Part shown: in pieces, positions 20,280 through 31,215 of the stretch
Layout: every line of letters starts with the position of its first letter
Numbering within the stretch: the stretch's first letter is position 1
Source of the DNA: Diphasiastrum complanatum
Lineage: Eukaryota > Streptophyta > Lycopodiopsida > Lycopodiales > Lycopodiaceae
Assembly (NCBI GenBank): GCA_029204225.1
Contig: CM055102.1
Location: 2,115,629 to 2,177,628 of the forward strand
Length of the DNA stretch: 62,000 nt
Direction: 5' to 3'
Translations under genes and position numbers: made by a program
The notes under the pieces: model-generated
Database searches by the model: none
Seen by the model: the letters and a program-made list of their open reading frames with translations, nothing else
What the model was told of the DNA's origin: nothing

Positions 20280-23200
20280 ATGGCTTCCAATGGTGGGATC
20301 ATGCTAGAGTCTAGTGAAAGGTTGAGTTCATCAAACTACTCTACTTGGAAAGTGAGGATGGAGTCCTTACTTGAGTTGAATGAACTCATGGACATAGTTG
20401 CAGAAATTGAAGAGAGACCTCTCACACTTCAAGAGCAACAAAGGTTTGATAAGAAGGCCAAAAGGGCTCTTCATATCATTAAAATGAATGTTACAAATGA
20501 ACTTCTCAAGGAAGTTGGAAAGTGTCAAAGTGCAAGTGAGGCATGGAATGCCTTAAAGAAGCTCTTTGAATCAAAGTCCACATCTAGGGTATTGACCCTA
20601 AGGAGACAAATATTTTCTAGTAGGCAAAGAGAGGGTGAAAGTGCTCATGCATTTATCTTGAGAGTTAAGTCCCTAAGTGATGATTTAGCATGCATTGATG
20701 AGAACATAAAAGATGGTGAAATAGTCCAAGTTATGTTGAATGGTTTGCTAAATGAACATGCTAACCTTGTGCAAATTTTTGCCATTCAAAGAGTCTTGCC
20801 AAGTGTGGTTGACTTGCAAGAAATCTTATTGGCTGAAGAACATAGGTTGCAATCAAAGCTTGATGGTGCATCCTTGCAAGGTGGAGGTGAAGAGGCTTTC
20901 TTCACAAAAGGCAAATTCAAGGGCAAAGGTAAAGGCAAAGGGAAATGGTCCAAAGGTGGTAACTTTGATCATGATGATCACTCTTCCTCTTCCTCTTCTA
21001 CTAAGAACAATAAGTCAAAGTTCAAGTGCTTTTATTGTGGGATAAAAGGTCATTTTGCAAATGAATGTTATAAGAAGAAAAGAGAGCAAGGAGAGAGGCA
21101 AGGAAATCTTACAATAGATGAGGAAGAACATAACACATGTGAATCACTTGTTATGACTTCAAGTTTGTTAGTCAACATAGATGATAAGGATCCTTGGTGG
21201 ATTGATAGTGGAGCCTCATCTCACATGACAAGACATAAGGAATACTTTACATCCTTATTGTCTTATGAGGGAGAAGGTAACATCATCTACACTGCAAATG
21301 ATGGTCAATGTGACATCAAAGGCATAGGCACTATTCCTATTTCCCTTTCAACAAATAGGAAAGCAAATCTTGAAAATGTTTTGTACATTCCTTCAATCAC
21401 TAAGAATTTGCTTAGTGTAAGTCAAATGATTGACAAAGGACTTGATGTGGAGTTCATTGGAGATGCATGTTTGATAAGTAAATGTGGATCCTTGATTGCT
21501 CAAGGTAGGAGGCATGGTAAACTTTTCAAGCTTGATGCATGTGTGATCTCTAATCATGAAGGATGTATGGCTAGGGAGCAATTGACAAACCAAGAAGTTT
21601 GGCACAAGAGGTTGGGCCATCCCAACTTCAAATCTTTGGAGGTAATGGCAAAGAAAGAGCTTGTTCTTGGTCTCCCTAAAAGTCTTGTTGCAAACAATAG
21701 TGTTTGTGAACATTGTGCCTTGTCCAAATCTCATAGACTTGCTTATTCTAGATCTACTTCTAGATCTAAAGAAGCTTTTCAACTTGTGCATTCTGATATT
21801 CATTCTTCTAGTACAACTAGCAATGGTGGGGCAAAGATGTATGCAACTTTCATTGATGACTTTAGTAGGTATACTTGGATCTATCTTCTTAAAAGTAAGG
21901 ATGAAGTGTTTGCTGCATTTGTCAAGTTCAAGAATGAAATGGAAAACCAATTCAATACAAAGATCAAATGCTTAAGATCTGATAATGGAGGGGAATACAC
22001 CTCAAATAGGTTCAAAGACTTTTGTATAGCACATGGGATTAAGAGGGAGATGTCTAGTCCTAGGACTCCACAACAGAATGGAGTGGCCGAGAGGAAGAAT
22101 AGAACCCTTTGTGAATGTGCCAAGGCAATGAGACTACATGCTAATCTTGCTAAGTCTTTTTGGGGGGAAGCTTTAGCATGTGCTAACTATCTATGTAATA
22201 GATGGACAAGTGCTTCCTTGGATGGTAAAACTCCTCATGAGGTTCTTTATGGTAGAAGGCCGAGTGTCAAGCATTGTAGGATCTTTGGATGTACATGTTT
22301 TGTCAATATCACACTTGATGATAGAACTAAAGAAGATCCTTCATCAAAGAAGGGTGTGTTTGTTGGCTATAGTGAAGTAAGCAAGGCTTACAAAGTGTAC
22401 ATTCCTTCTACAAAGAAAGTTGTCATAAGTAGGGATGTCATCTTTCATGAAGAGAATGTTTCCAATGTGGTTGATGTTGATGTTGATGTGCCTACTAATC
22501 ATCATGATGTGCAAGATGTCTTGGATGAAGATGGAGATGCCACTCCAAAGCAAACTTCAAGGAAGACTCAAAGGCAAAGGGCTAAGCCATCAAGGCTAAC
22601 CTATGATGAAAAAGGAAAGCAAGTGGTGGACAACTCTAACTTTGCTTTTCTTACCTCTTTTGATGAACCAACTTGTGTAGGTGAAGCAATTCAAAAGAAG
22701 GAATGGATCCAAGCCATGGATCATGAGCATCAAGCACTCATCAAAAGCAACACATGGAGGTTGGTAAAGCTTCCAAAGGACAAGAAGGCAATTGGTTGTA
22801 AGTGGATCTTCAAGATCAAGACAAATCAAGATGGATCAATCAACAAGTACAAGGCAAGGTTGGTGGCAAAGGGGTATGCTCAAGAATATGGTATTGACTA
22901 TGATGAGACCTTTGCACCCGTGGCAAAGATGGTAACTATTCGAATCCTAATCTCTCTTGCAACTCTTTATGATTGGGATATGTGGCAAATGGATGTTACT
23001 AATGCCTTCTTGAATGGTGATCTTGAAGAAGATATTTACATGGAGCAACCCGAGGGCTATGTTTCACATGATGAGCCTAATCATGTGTGCTATCTCCAAA
23101 AGAGTTTGTATGGGCTAAAGCAAGCACCAAGGAGTTGGTATGCTAAGCTCAATTCCTTCTTACTTTCTCAAAACTTTGTTATGAGTGAGTATGATCATTC

Positions 23201-24233
23201 TCTCTACTTTAGATTGAATGAAAATGATATCACTTTACTTTTGATCTATGTTGATGACATTATCTTAAGTGGTGGTAACAATCTAGATATAGATGAAATC
23301 AAGATGGCACTCAAAAGAGAGTTTGAAATTCAAGATCTTGGTAAACTTCATTATATCTTAGGAATAGAGATTATTAGAACTTCTAAATCTACATTCATAT
23401 GTCAAGAAAAGTATGTTAACTCTATTCTAAAAAGGTTTCATATGGAAGATTGTAAAGTTGTTTCTACTCCTATGGAATCAAATGTAAAGCTAACTACAAG
23501 AAGTAATGAAAGATCCTTCAAGGACATTACTCTCTATAGAAAGCTAATAGGATCTCTTATATGGTTAACCATCACAAGACCTGATCTAAGCTTTGTGGTT
23601 GGTAAACTAAGTCAATTTATGCAAGATCCTAGTGAGGCTCATTGGAAGCTAGGAAAGAGAGTACTTAGATACATCTCGGGATCTAGAGATTTTGGCATCT
23701 TGTATGGAGGTACTACACCTAACCTTTCTGGATTTTCAGATTCAGATTTTGCAGGTGATCAAATGGATAGGAAGTCAACAAGTGCCTTTGCAATCTATCT
23801 TGGAGATGGAGTGGTCTCATGGCTATCAAAGAAGCAACCAACTATCTCTCTATCTTCCACCGAAGCCGAGTACAAGGCATTAACAACATGCACCAAGGAG
23901 ATTCTTTGGATCAAGAGGATGTTATTGGATCTTCACTTGCTGGAACCAGAGAAGACTCCAATCATACTTTGTGATAACCTTTCAGCCCAAAGCTTGGCAA
24001 GCAATCCTGTTTTTCATGCAAGGAGCAAGCACATTGAGATTGCTCACCATTTTGTGAGAGATCAAGTCATTGCCAAAGAGGTGGAGCTTCAACATGTCTC
24101 TTCAAAGGAGTGTGTGGCTGATATCTTCACCAAACCATTGGGAAAGGACCTATATTTAATGCATATATCTAATCTTGGAATGTGCTCAAAGACTATGTTG
24201 AAACTAGCATCCAATGTTGAAGAGGGAGTGTGA
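20280..24233 (+). CDS. Copia gag-pol polyprotein of E (1317 aa)
   Basis: One frame from ATG 20280 to the stop inside the first codons of the 3' LTR. Domains: UBN2-type gag (about 1-200; SNYSTWKVRMESLL, NVTNELLKEVGKCQSASEAW); basic GKGKGKGKWSKG linker; zinc knuckle C250-C253-H258-C263; aspartic protease WWIDSGASSHMT (D309); GAG-pre-integrase with W441HKRLGH and C476EHC; integrase triad D506, D568, E604 (D(35)E); IN-RT linker; RT with QMDVTNAFL (D905) and Y990VDD; RNase H with FSDSDFAGD (D1154, D1156), EAEYKAL and a TKPL tail. Family knowledge: gag forms the particle, protease matures it, RT/RNase H make cDNA and integrase inserts it. No separate gag stop or frameshift is present, so gag and pol are translated as one chain. 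All catalytic residues I checked are present. Confidence 0.97.
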   Translation: MASNGGIMLESSERLSSSNYSTWKVRMESLLELNELMDIVAEIEERPLTLQEQQRFDKKAKRALHIIKMNVTNELLKEVGKCQSASEAWNALKKLFESKSTSRVLTLRRQIFSSRQREGESAHAFILRVKSLSDDLACIDENIKDGEIVQVMLNGLLNEHANLVQIFAIQRVLPSVVDLQEILLAEEHRLQSKLDGASLQGGGEEAFFTKGKFKGKGKGKGKWSKGGNFDHDDHSSSSSSTKNNKSKFKCFYCGIKGHFANECYKKKREQGERQGNLTIDEEEHNTCESLVMTSSLLVNIDDKDPWWIDSGASSHMTRHKEYFTSLLSYEGEGNIIYTANDGQCDIKGIGTIPISLSTNRKANLENVLYIPSITKNLLSVSQMIDKGLDVEFIGDACLISKCGSLIAQGRRHGKLFKLDACVISNHEGCMAREQLTNQEVWHKRLGHPNFKSLEVMAKKELVLGLPKSLVANNSVCEHCALSKSHRLAYSRSTSRSKEAFQLVHSDIHSSSTTSNGGAKMYATFIDDFSRYTWIYLLKSKDEVFAAFVKFKNEMENQFNTKIKCLRSDNGGEYTSNRFKDFCIAHGIKREMSSPRTPQQNGVAERKNRTLCECAKAMRLHANLAKSFWGEALACANYLCNRWTSASLDGKTPHEVLYGRRPSVKHCRIFGCTCFVNITLDDRTKEDPSSKKGVFVGYSEVSKAYKVYIPSTKKVVISRDVIFHEENVSNVVDVDVDVPTNHHDVQDVLDEDGDATPKQTSRKTQRQRAKPSRLTYDEKGKQVVDNSNFAFLTSFDEPTCVGEAIQKKEWIQAMDHEHQALIKSNTWRLVKLPKDKKAIGCKWIFKIKTNQDGSINKYKARLVAKGYAQEYGIDYDETFAPVAKMVTIRILISLATLYDWDMWQMDVTNAFLNGDLEEDIYMEQPEGYVSHDEPNHVCYLQKSLYGLKQAPRSWYAKLNSFLLSQNFVMSEYDHSLYFRLNENDITLLLIYVDDIILSGGNNLDIDEIKMALKREFEIQDLGKLHYILGIEIIRTSKSTFICQEKYVNSILKRFHMEDCKVVSTPMESNVKLTTRSNERSFKDITLYRKLIGSLIWLTITRPDLSFVVGKLSQFMQDPSEAHWKLGKRVLRYISGSRDFGILYGGTTPNLSGFSDSDFAGDQMDRKSTSAFAIYLGDGVVSWLSKKQPTISLSSTEAEYKALTTCTKEILWIKRMLLDLHLLEPEKTPIILCDNLSAQSLASNPVFHARSKHIEIAHHFVRDQVIAKEVELQHVSSKECVADIFTKPLGKDLYLMHISNLGMCSKTMLKLASNVEEGV
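24217..24228 (+). promoter_or_regulatory. Polypurine tract of E
   Basis: TTGAAGAGGGAG directly precedes the 3' LTR and overlaps the last codons of the polyprotein. It should prime plus-strand DNA synthesis. Confidence 0.85.
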
Positions 24234-24883
24234 AAATTGTCAACATTTCCTAGCTAGTTTGAGGCCTAAATTGGCTAAAATTGTAAATAGTTTTGGTTCT
24301 GGAGTTTCACACGTGTGAACCAGGCCACAATGTTTTTATTTACTGTATTTTTTCAGTATGATGAAGTGTCAAACTTCATACCCTTCAAAATGAGACCATT
24401 TTGATGTATTTTGGTCATATAAGCCATTTTTAGCTATTTTTCCTATATAGGGAATATCTAGGGTCAAGTACCTTCTAGAGAGAGGAGAGAGAGTCATCTT
24501 CCTCATCCATAAATAGTAGGGAAGTCGTGGAGAACAGGTTGGAGAAACCTTTTGTATGCTTCATTGAGATCAATAGATCATTGTCATTGTTTCTTCCTCC
24601 ATTGAGAGCATTGTTGTGTGTATTGTCTTCAAGCTATTGTGTATGATCTTAGGTGCTTTCCAAAAGTGATAGGCTGATGTATTATGGACTGTATAATGCT
24701 ATTTTGGGCCGCACTTGATGTTTATGGAAGTTTCCATTTGTGATAAATGCTTTTTGATCAAGTTCTTTGCATTCTAGGTAGCATAGAATGTGTTGCCAAT
24801 TCCTAGCTTATGTAGTTTGGAGTGCAAGCATTCAAGCCAATGATCTTGGAGTTTAGATCCACTTAGGATCTGTATTTTTCACA
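24229..24883 (+). repeat. 3' LTR of E
   Basis: 655 bp, no difference seen from 18453-19107. CACACGTGTG palindrome at 24306-24319. Followed by TSD AATGA. Confidence 0.95.
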
Positions 24884-24888
24884 AATGA

Positions 24889-25326
24889 CATGTGCTCATA
24901 TGGCTACAAAATCATCTATTAACTTTCTGATTCTTCAGGCACTGCATGCAAAAATCACGCAGTGTGTTGGCATGAGAGAAAATACAGTTCTCTCACGAAC
25001 AATGTCTCGCTTACTAGCGGACTTGTGGATCTTCAGATCCTGTGATAGAAAACTTGTCTCGCACGCAAATGGACTTCTTCTCTGTATTTTTGTCTTGATT
25101 GCTTACTAGCATCATACTACTTCATGTGTCTCTGTATATCTGTCAAGTATCATCCAGAGAGTATATAGTCACTTTGTGTAACTCCTAGATTAGAGTAATT
25201 AAGCATCTACAACTAATCATGAATTACAAGAATGGTAGATTAGCCACGACCTAGAGTGTATCTACTGATGTCATGCTATCAGATCAGATATCTGTACTTT
25301 TGGGTAGTTGCATGATCTTGCTAGTC
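24889..25326. other. Unassigned DNA right of E
   Basis: AT-rich DNA joining E to the truncated end of F. A TCTCGC/CTCTCACG-type word recurs near 24989-25060. No frame or element boundary recognised. Confidence 0.3.
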
Positions 25327-27385
25327 CTATTTGGAGCATGAGGGCAAAAAAGGTTTCGCAACGATTGTCTTCACTTTAGCAATCAACTGCTCACTCTTGC
25401 AAAATATCAGAGTGTCGTCCACATACACAACCACAATGATGATATGCCCATTTGTAACTCTGACATACACATTGGAATTAGCCAAGAGTGGCTTGAATCT
25501 TAATGATTTCAGGGCTTGCTCTCTTTTCTTGTACCATTGGTGAGTTGATTGTTTCAGACCATAGATACTTCTATGCACTCTACATGCATAGTCAAGAAGT
25601 GAATTCGAGACATATATTGGGGGTTGATCCATATAGACCTCTTCGTCTAGTTCGCCATGCAAGAAGTTGTCTTCTCGTCCACAATGTGGATCTTGAGGTT
25701 ATAAGTTGTTGCATATGCAAATAACAGTCGTAGGGACGAATGTTTAACGATAGGAGAGAAGGTTTCAGAGTAGTCAATATCATATCTCTGAAAAAACCCC
25801 TTTGCTACGAGTCTCGCCTTGTATTTCGAGACATTCCCATCTGGTCCATACTTGAGCTTGAAAATCCATTTGCATTTGACAGTCTTGCACTTATGCGGTA
25901 ATGGATGCAATGTCCGTACTTAGTTTTTCCTCATGGACCTCATCTCTTCGTTCATGGCTTGGATCCATTTGTCCTTTTCTGGACATTCAATCGCTTCCTC
26001 GAAAGTCTGTGGTTCACCACTGAATCCACAAAACTCTTCTGATGTAGAAGCGGAGCTGCATGGCATGTATCTTGCTGGCGCTCTTCATGGTCTTGTCGAC
26101 CTTCTAGGAGATCCTCCTGGGACAGCAATGCCTTTGCCTTTGTCTGTTCTGCTAGGTTCGGAACCATCATGGTTTATAAGAACTGTAATAGTAGGCTGCC
26201 TTGCGAATCTTTCATCTTCAGATTCGTCACTTGAATGGGAGACGACTCGAAAATCTTCGTTTTTGTGTTCATCTTCTGCTCTCTTTGTTATTGGTGGCAG
26301 GTCATAGTATCGTCTCTCCAGAACTTCATAGCTAATAGGATCGTCATTGGCCATTGTTCTGTTCTCATCAAATCTAACATCTCTCATTGTTTTCACAGTG
26401 TTCGTGTCTGGCATGTAGACTCTGTAGTATGATGAGTTGTTGTCATAACCTACCAAAAATCCCTGTTCGGCTTTCTCATCAAGCTTCTTTTGAAGCTTAT
26501 CAGGAATATGTGCATAAGCTGCACAGCCAAAGATTCTGATGTGAGATAGGTTAGGCTTTCTACCCCACCATAACTCGTGTGGTGTCGTGTGAGTTACCTG
26601 TCCTATTCAGGATGTATGCGGTTGTAAGTACTGCTTCAACCCACAGTACACTTGGAGCCTTCGAGTAGGCCATCATGCATCTGGCAGCTTCCATCAAGGT
26701 CATATTCTTTCTTTTAGCAACATCGTTGTGCTGCGATGTGTAGGCTACAGTCCTTCTGTGAATGATGTCACGATCATTGCAGAATTCAGTGAAGCAATTT
26801 GAGATGTATTTGCCACCTCAATTTGTCTTGATCTGTTTCACTTTGTTGCCTATACATCTTTCAGCCCAATTCACATATTTTGCGGATTTATCCAGTGCTT
26901 TATATTTATTCTGAATAAAGTACACTCTAGCAAATTTACTATAATCATCGATGAAGATTATATAATATTTGGAGCCTTCTACTGATATCACATTGAAAGC
27001 CCCACAGATGTCAGAATGCACTAACTTTAGAATCTTGGTCATTCTGTAGGAGTCTTTGATGAATGGAGTGTGTGACATCTTACCCTTCAAACATGCATCA
27101 TTGGTGGTCGAATTGGTTGCATTCGAGATGCTGACCCCTGTTATCGCTCCATGATGGCTTGCTTGGTAAAGTGCCATTGAGTTCATGTGGCATAGTCTTC
27201 TGTGCCACAGAGTGTCTGGCGAGTCATCATAAGTCTGATGCACCTGATTTACAGGTAGGCGTACCTTCAAATGATATAGATTTTCTTTTCTTTTGCCTTG
27301 AGGGATCAGAGTACTGAAACTAGCATCAACTACATTGCATGCTTCACCAGAAAATGTCATGCGCATCCTTGCATCAGAACATCTA
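25327..27385 (-). pseudogene. Degenerate copia pol F (pre-integrase to RT)
   Basis: Minus strand, upstream to downstream: FSGEACNVVDASF, LWHRRLCHMNSMAL (GAG-pre-integrase, with the second cysteine lost in ACLKGK), LVHSDICGAF and FIDDYSKF (integrase), a decayed GGKYISNCF, QHNDVAKRKNMTL where the catalytic glutamate of GVAER is K, then the linker and RT (CKWIFKLKYGPDGNVSKYKA, YSETFSPIVKHSSL, a frameshift, YACRVHRSIYGLKQS, VYVDDTLI). It stops after the RT palm at about 25330. Gag, protease and RNase H are missing. At its upstream end it is joined to an LTR of family C near 27385. At least four frame breaks. Confidence 0.8.
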
Positions 27386-27795
27386 TTTATACTAAGAAAA
27401 TGTGACAACATCCACCAGTAGGACAACTAATTAGGTCGTCAAATGCATTATCCAATTGGCGGCGATGTGCTAGCATCCGTCTAGATAGTCTCTCAAAAAT
27501 TTACTTGCTAAACGATTAGAGCAAGTCTTTAGCCTTTAAGATGAACAATAAATTGTTTTGCAAAAAATGCAAAAACATGAAGGTCTTTACTAAAGACATT
27601 TACTTGATATTTGACACATCTGGCATTTTGCAAAGAAGCTGAAGTGAGGAAAATACCCAAAAATGTCGACACTATAAACTATTTTTGAGTAGTTATGCAG
27701 ACTGTATAAAAACATAAAGAAATCTGCAAGTCTGGATAAAAGTTGGACGAAGATTAAAATGTCAATTAGTTGATTAGTAGGAGAATAATCCAACA
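27386..27795 (-). repeat. Truncated C-family LTR (element G 3' end)
   Basis: On the minus strand it begins TGTTGGATTATTCTCC and follows the C LTR through GCAAGTAAATTT and TTGTCCTACTGG to TTAGTATAAATA, where it is cut and F begins. Confidence 0.65.
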
Positions 27796-28420
27796 CTATC
27801 GAAGATTGCTTGCGATTGTTCTAAGAAATGAGACCATTGTTGAGAAAGAATGTAAATCCAGAAGTGGATTTACGAGTGTCTACATCTCCTGCCCAACTTG
27901 CATCTGTGAAACCAATGAGTAAATTGAGTTTGTTGTTGTCGACTACTCCATAACAAATGCAATAGTCAATAGTAGTTCAAAGATATCTCATGACTCTAAT
28001 AAGAGCCTTTTAATGTGTCATACTAGGACTTAAGGAGCTGACTGCAAAAGCTATGTCTGGCATGGTACAGATCATTGCATACATAAGAGATCCTATTATC
28101 GAATGATAAGGATACTCACACATCTGCTCCTTCTCTTCGATTGTTTGGAGACATTGGTCTTTTGACAATTTGAGACCAAGTTCCATTGGTGAGAGTGCTA
28201 TCTTGCAATTAACCAAATTATATCTGACTAACATATTGTAGATGTATCTTTGCTGAGTGATGTAGATCAACTTTCGATTTCTGTCTCTGTGGATTTGAAT
28301 ACCAAGGCAGAAATGAGCTTCGCCCAGATCGGTTATGTTGAATTTTAATAATCTTCACACATCGATCTAACCAAGCTAACACCACATCTTGGTGTCTGTC
28401 CTTCTTCTCTCCGGTAAGAA
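27796..28420 (-). pseudogene. Copia RT/RNase H remnant G
   Basis: Minus-strand codons: DLGEAHFCLGIQIHRDRNRKL, YITQQRYIYNMLVRYNL, SPMELGLKLSKDQ, YHSIIGSLMYAMICTMPDIAF and an RNase H part around ASWAGD. RNase H breaks off at a KQSSI-like position and is fused directly to the LTR start, so the final 60-odd codons and the polypurine tract are missing. It is a sister of H (plus strand, 29161-30047). Confidence 0.72.
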
Positions 28421-29160
28421 ATTCCAGAGTAAACATCGGGTTTAGAAGAGCTTGTCGAGACTGGGACAAAGCCAGAATCTTAGCCTCCGCCCGTTTATGC
28501 TTTGACGCATGTCCACAATTTGTTGTTGTAACAAATTAATAGCACACGTCATGTTCTCCATATCAGTCCCAACGGGACTTGGAGCTCTAGTTTCATCCAT
28601 AGGGGTGTCCATGGATAAAGGAGTAACTAACAAAAAACTAGATGAAAAACGGAGAGCTACGGTGTAAAAACCACAAAAAGGAAAAAAACTTTGAGAGCAA
28701 GGAACTTGAGAGCAATAAAACTTTACAACAACTTGGGAGAATGAGAGAAAGGAAGTGAACGTACCTCGTTTACCCCCTCCCTAAAGCTCCTCTCCACCCT
28801 CATGCAAAAAGGATAGGTGAGGCCCAAGAAAGGCCCCATTTGTCCCTTGTAGGCCTTTCTAGCCATGTGGGGCCAACCAAAGGTGCCACATGGCTCATGG
28901 ACCCCAAAGACTTATGAAATTCAATTTTGACCCTTTCTTCCCTCTCCAACTCCTACGCACCATAGCTCTCTCCATTCCCTTGGAGATCTGTAGGTACAGA
29001 GAGGGAGGAAGGAGATAGTACGGCCCACAAGGACAGGCCACCTAGATTCAACCTCAACTACCATCTTTTAAGATGGCTTTTCAATCTCAAAGCTAAAAGT
29101 TTAGATTAAAAAAGGTTCTTAACCTTGTAACTTAGCATAAAATTTTATTGTTTATGCTCA
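28421..29160 (-). other. Unassigned spacer between G and H, possible element 5' region
   Basis: The minus strand has an open frame at about 28442-28611 starting MDTPMDETRAPSPVGTDMEN, then a Q-rich INLLQQQIVDMRQSI. It could be the N-terminus of a gag-like protein, but I cannot name it. Upstream (28640-29050) lies leader- or LTR-like DNA with a TCTCCTTCCTCCCTCTC tract. No domain confirmed. Confidence 0.3.
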
Positions 29161-30047
29161 GTTGTGCAGCAGTCTTTTATTATTATCACTTTGTACGTGG
29201 ATGATACATTGCCTTTCAGCAACAGTATTGATCTGATAAAAAAAGCCAAGACAATGCTATCTTTCGAATTTGACATGACCAATCTGGGCAAAACTCATTT
29301 CTATCTTGGAATACAATTCCACATGGACAAAAAGTAGAAGTTAAATTGCAAGTTAGCTCTCTCACCAATGGAACTAGGACTCAAATTGTCAAAGGACCAG
29401 TGTCCCCAAACAATTCATGAGAAGCAACAGATGCGTGAGTGTCCTTACCATTCTATTATAGGATCTCTAATGTATGCCACGATTTGTACCAAGCCAGACA
29501 TAGTTTTTGCAGCCAGCTCTCTTAGTCAGTATACGACTAACCCTCGTATAACAAATTGGAAGGCTCTTATTAGAGTCATGAGATATCTTCAAGTTACTAT
29601 GGACTTTTGCATTTCTTATAGAGAAGTCGGCAACAACAAACTCAATTTACTCAATGGTTACACAGATGCAAGATGGGCAGGAGATGTAGACACTTGTAAA
29701 TCCACTTCCGAATTTACATTCTTACTCACCAATGGTCCAGTTTCCTGGAACAGTCGCAAACAATCTTCAATAGCTCTATTTTCCACTGAATCATAGTATA
29801 TCGCAGCCTCTCAAGCTACAAAAGAAACAATTTGTTTGAGGAACTTACTCTCAGATATTGGTCTGAATCAATAATCATTTATTTAAAAGCAAAGTTCTCA
29901 ACGAAGAGGTCAGATTGTAGTACTGTAGAACACAAGATATGGCAGTAGATGTTTTTTCTAAAACCTTAAGTTTGGAGTCACACAGAAGATTCTGTGTAGA
30001 ACTAAGTTTGAAGGTCAAGGCATTCAAGGATTCAAATTAAGGGGGAG
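29161..30047 (+). pseudogene. Copia RT/RNase H remnant H
   Basis: Plus strand: IITLYVDDTLPF, MTNLGKTHFYLGIQFHMD, a deletion, LSPMELGLKLSKDQCPQTI, YHSIIGSLMYATICTKPDI, YTDARWAGDVDTCKSTSEF and SWNSRKQSSIALFSTES, then stops through the RNase H tail. It ends in a polypurine tract TTAAGGGGGAG (30037-30047) followed by the LTR. It may be the displaced 3' half of element C, whose 5' half (same LTR family, same strand) ends at 15329. Confidence 0.75.
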
Positions 30048-30143
30048 TGTTGGATTATTCTCCTTTTTATGACTAATCGATTTTAATCTTCATCCATTGT
30101 TTATCTAGTTTAGCAAATTTTCTCGTGTTTTTATACAGTCTAC
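30048..30143 (+). repeat. Truncated 3' LTR of H (C family)
   Basis: TGTTGGATTATTCTCC start immediately after the polypurine tract. After about 96 bases (…TTTATACAGTCT) it gives way to an unrelated coding fragment. Confidence 0.68.
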
Positions 30144-30144
30144 G

Positions 30145-30690
30145 ATGGTTGGACACACACATGAAGACATCGATAAAGTTTTTAGCGTAATCTCTAGGGC
30201 ATTGAAATGTAAATCCATTTTTACCATGCTTGATATGCTAAGACGAATTGGCCAAAAGATAGATGGTGGTCATATTGAAAATAGTGAAGTTGAGTTGTTA
30301 GAACGAATGGTGGATTGGAAAATATTCATAGAGCCATTTTTTGTTCATGGAAATGATGGTCTATAAGGACACACCAATCCTCACTACTTTTGTTTTCAAA
30401 TGTTGAATGGTGATCCAACCATGCAGTGAAAATATTATTGCACTGATGGAAATGATACATGGAGTAAACCTTTCAGATTGTTGTACTCTTTGGCTTCAAA
30501 AGATGAAGCAATCTTTTTGGCACCCACAAATGAAGTAGACAATGATAAGATGAAAGGATTGATGTCATTTTATAAATATGGACAATATATGTGCGAGAAG
30601 TATCCAGAATACAAAGATCAAAATTACTCATATGTGGATGATGTTGGAAAGAGGTGTGTAAAAGATAGGCCGAAAAGAATCGAATGAAAA
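30145..30690 (+). pseudogene. Fragment of a GHTHEDID (DUF7869-like) protein
   Basis: The frame reads MVGHTHEDIDKVFSVISRAL, then MLDMLRRIGQKIDGG and DWKIFIEPFFVHGNDGL, a stop, HTNPHYFCFQM, another stop, and LLYSLASKDEAIFLAP to MCEKYPEYKDQNYSY. The GHTHEDIDxxFS motif is typical of a family of uncharacterised proteins scattered in plant and animal genomes and often linked to transposons (I believe DUF7869); that assignment is from memory. Two in-frame stops and no flanking exons are visible, so this is a broken, captured piece. It lies between a plus-strand and a minus-strand fragment of the same LTR family. Confidence 0.55.
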
Positions 30691-30734
30691 GAGTTTGAAC
30701 GACAAGAAAGAAAGAAAACTTATTGTGCATAGTG

Positions 30735-31215
30735 GAATAAACTATCTTCCTCTTTCTCTATGCATAACTACACCTATCAATATTGAACAAAACAATAGTG
30801 ACAAAAATCATGTTCGATCTTATAGTAACTAACTTTGAGATCATTAGTACTATAGTGATTACGTAGCAAACATTTAGCATTGAATTGTCAGACAAATAAT
30901 CTGTCATGAAGAATTATAGAGACGCATACATTCTGGAGACAAACTTGAACACAATAAAAAGATAGTATTGATTTAGTATGAAATGAAATAGATGTGAATG
31001 AGTACAACAAGTTTGCAGATCAAAGTCGCATACTCTAAGTTATCTCTGAGCGACTCATTAAAATTCTGAATTAAGCGCAATGCTAATAAGCAGTGAGCAC
31101 AATAGCAATCTCTAATTAACTCTAAGAAGTGACTAGAATGCTCAAGAGTGTCCAAGCTTGTAGGCTTGAGAGAGAACTAACTATTCAGTACTTGCTGATC
31201 TCTTGATCACATCAA
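30735..31215 (-). repeat. C-family LTR 3' half, inverted
   Basis: The reverse complement follows C LTR positions of about 9500-9960 (CTCTCAAGC..GACACTCTTGA, GCTACGTAATCACT, TTTTGTTCAATATTGATAGG). It stands in opposite orientation to the H LTR 600 bp away. Confidence 0.6.

Larger units (their letters stand above)
18453..24883 (+). mobile_element. Intact autonomous Ty1/copia element E
   Basis: 6431 bp with every expected part: LTRs of 655 bp that I find identical, TSD AATGA (18448-18452 and 24884-24888), primer site, 1.16-kb leader, one uninterrupted polyprotein and a polypurine tract touching the 3' LTR. It is the only element here without visible damage and the best candidate for recent or present activity. 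Confidence 0.96.

Noticed and set aside
21393-21950. 185-aa minus-strand frame opposite E pol, and several 60-80 aa frames within 20752-23883
   Set aside because: Shadow frames of the E polyprotein; no motif, not expected in copia elements.
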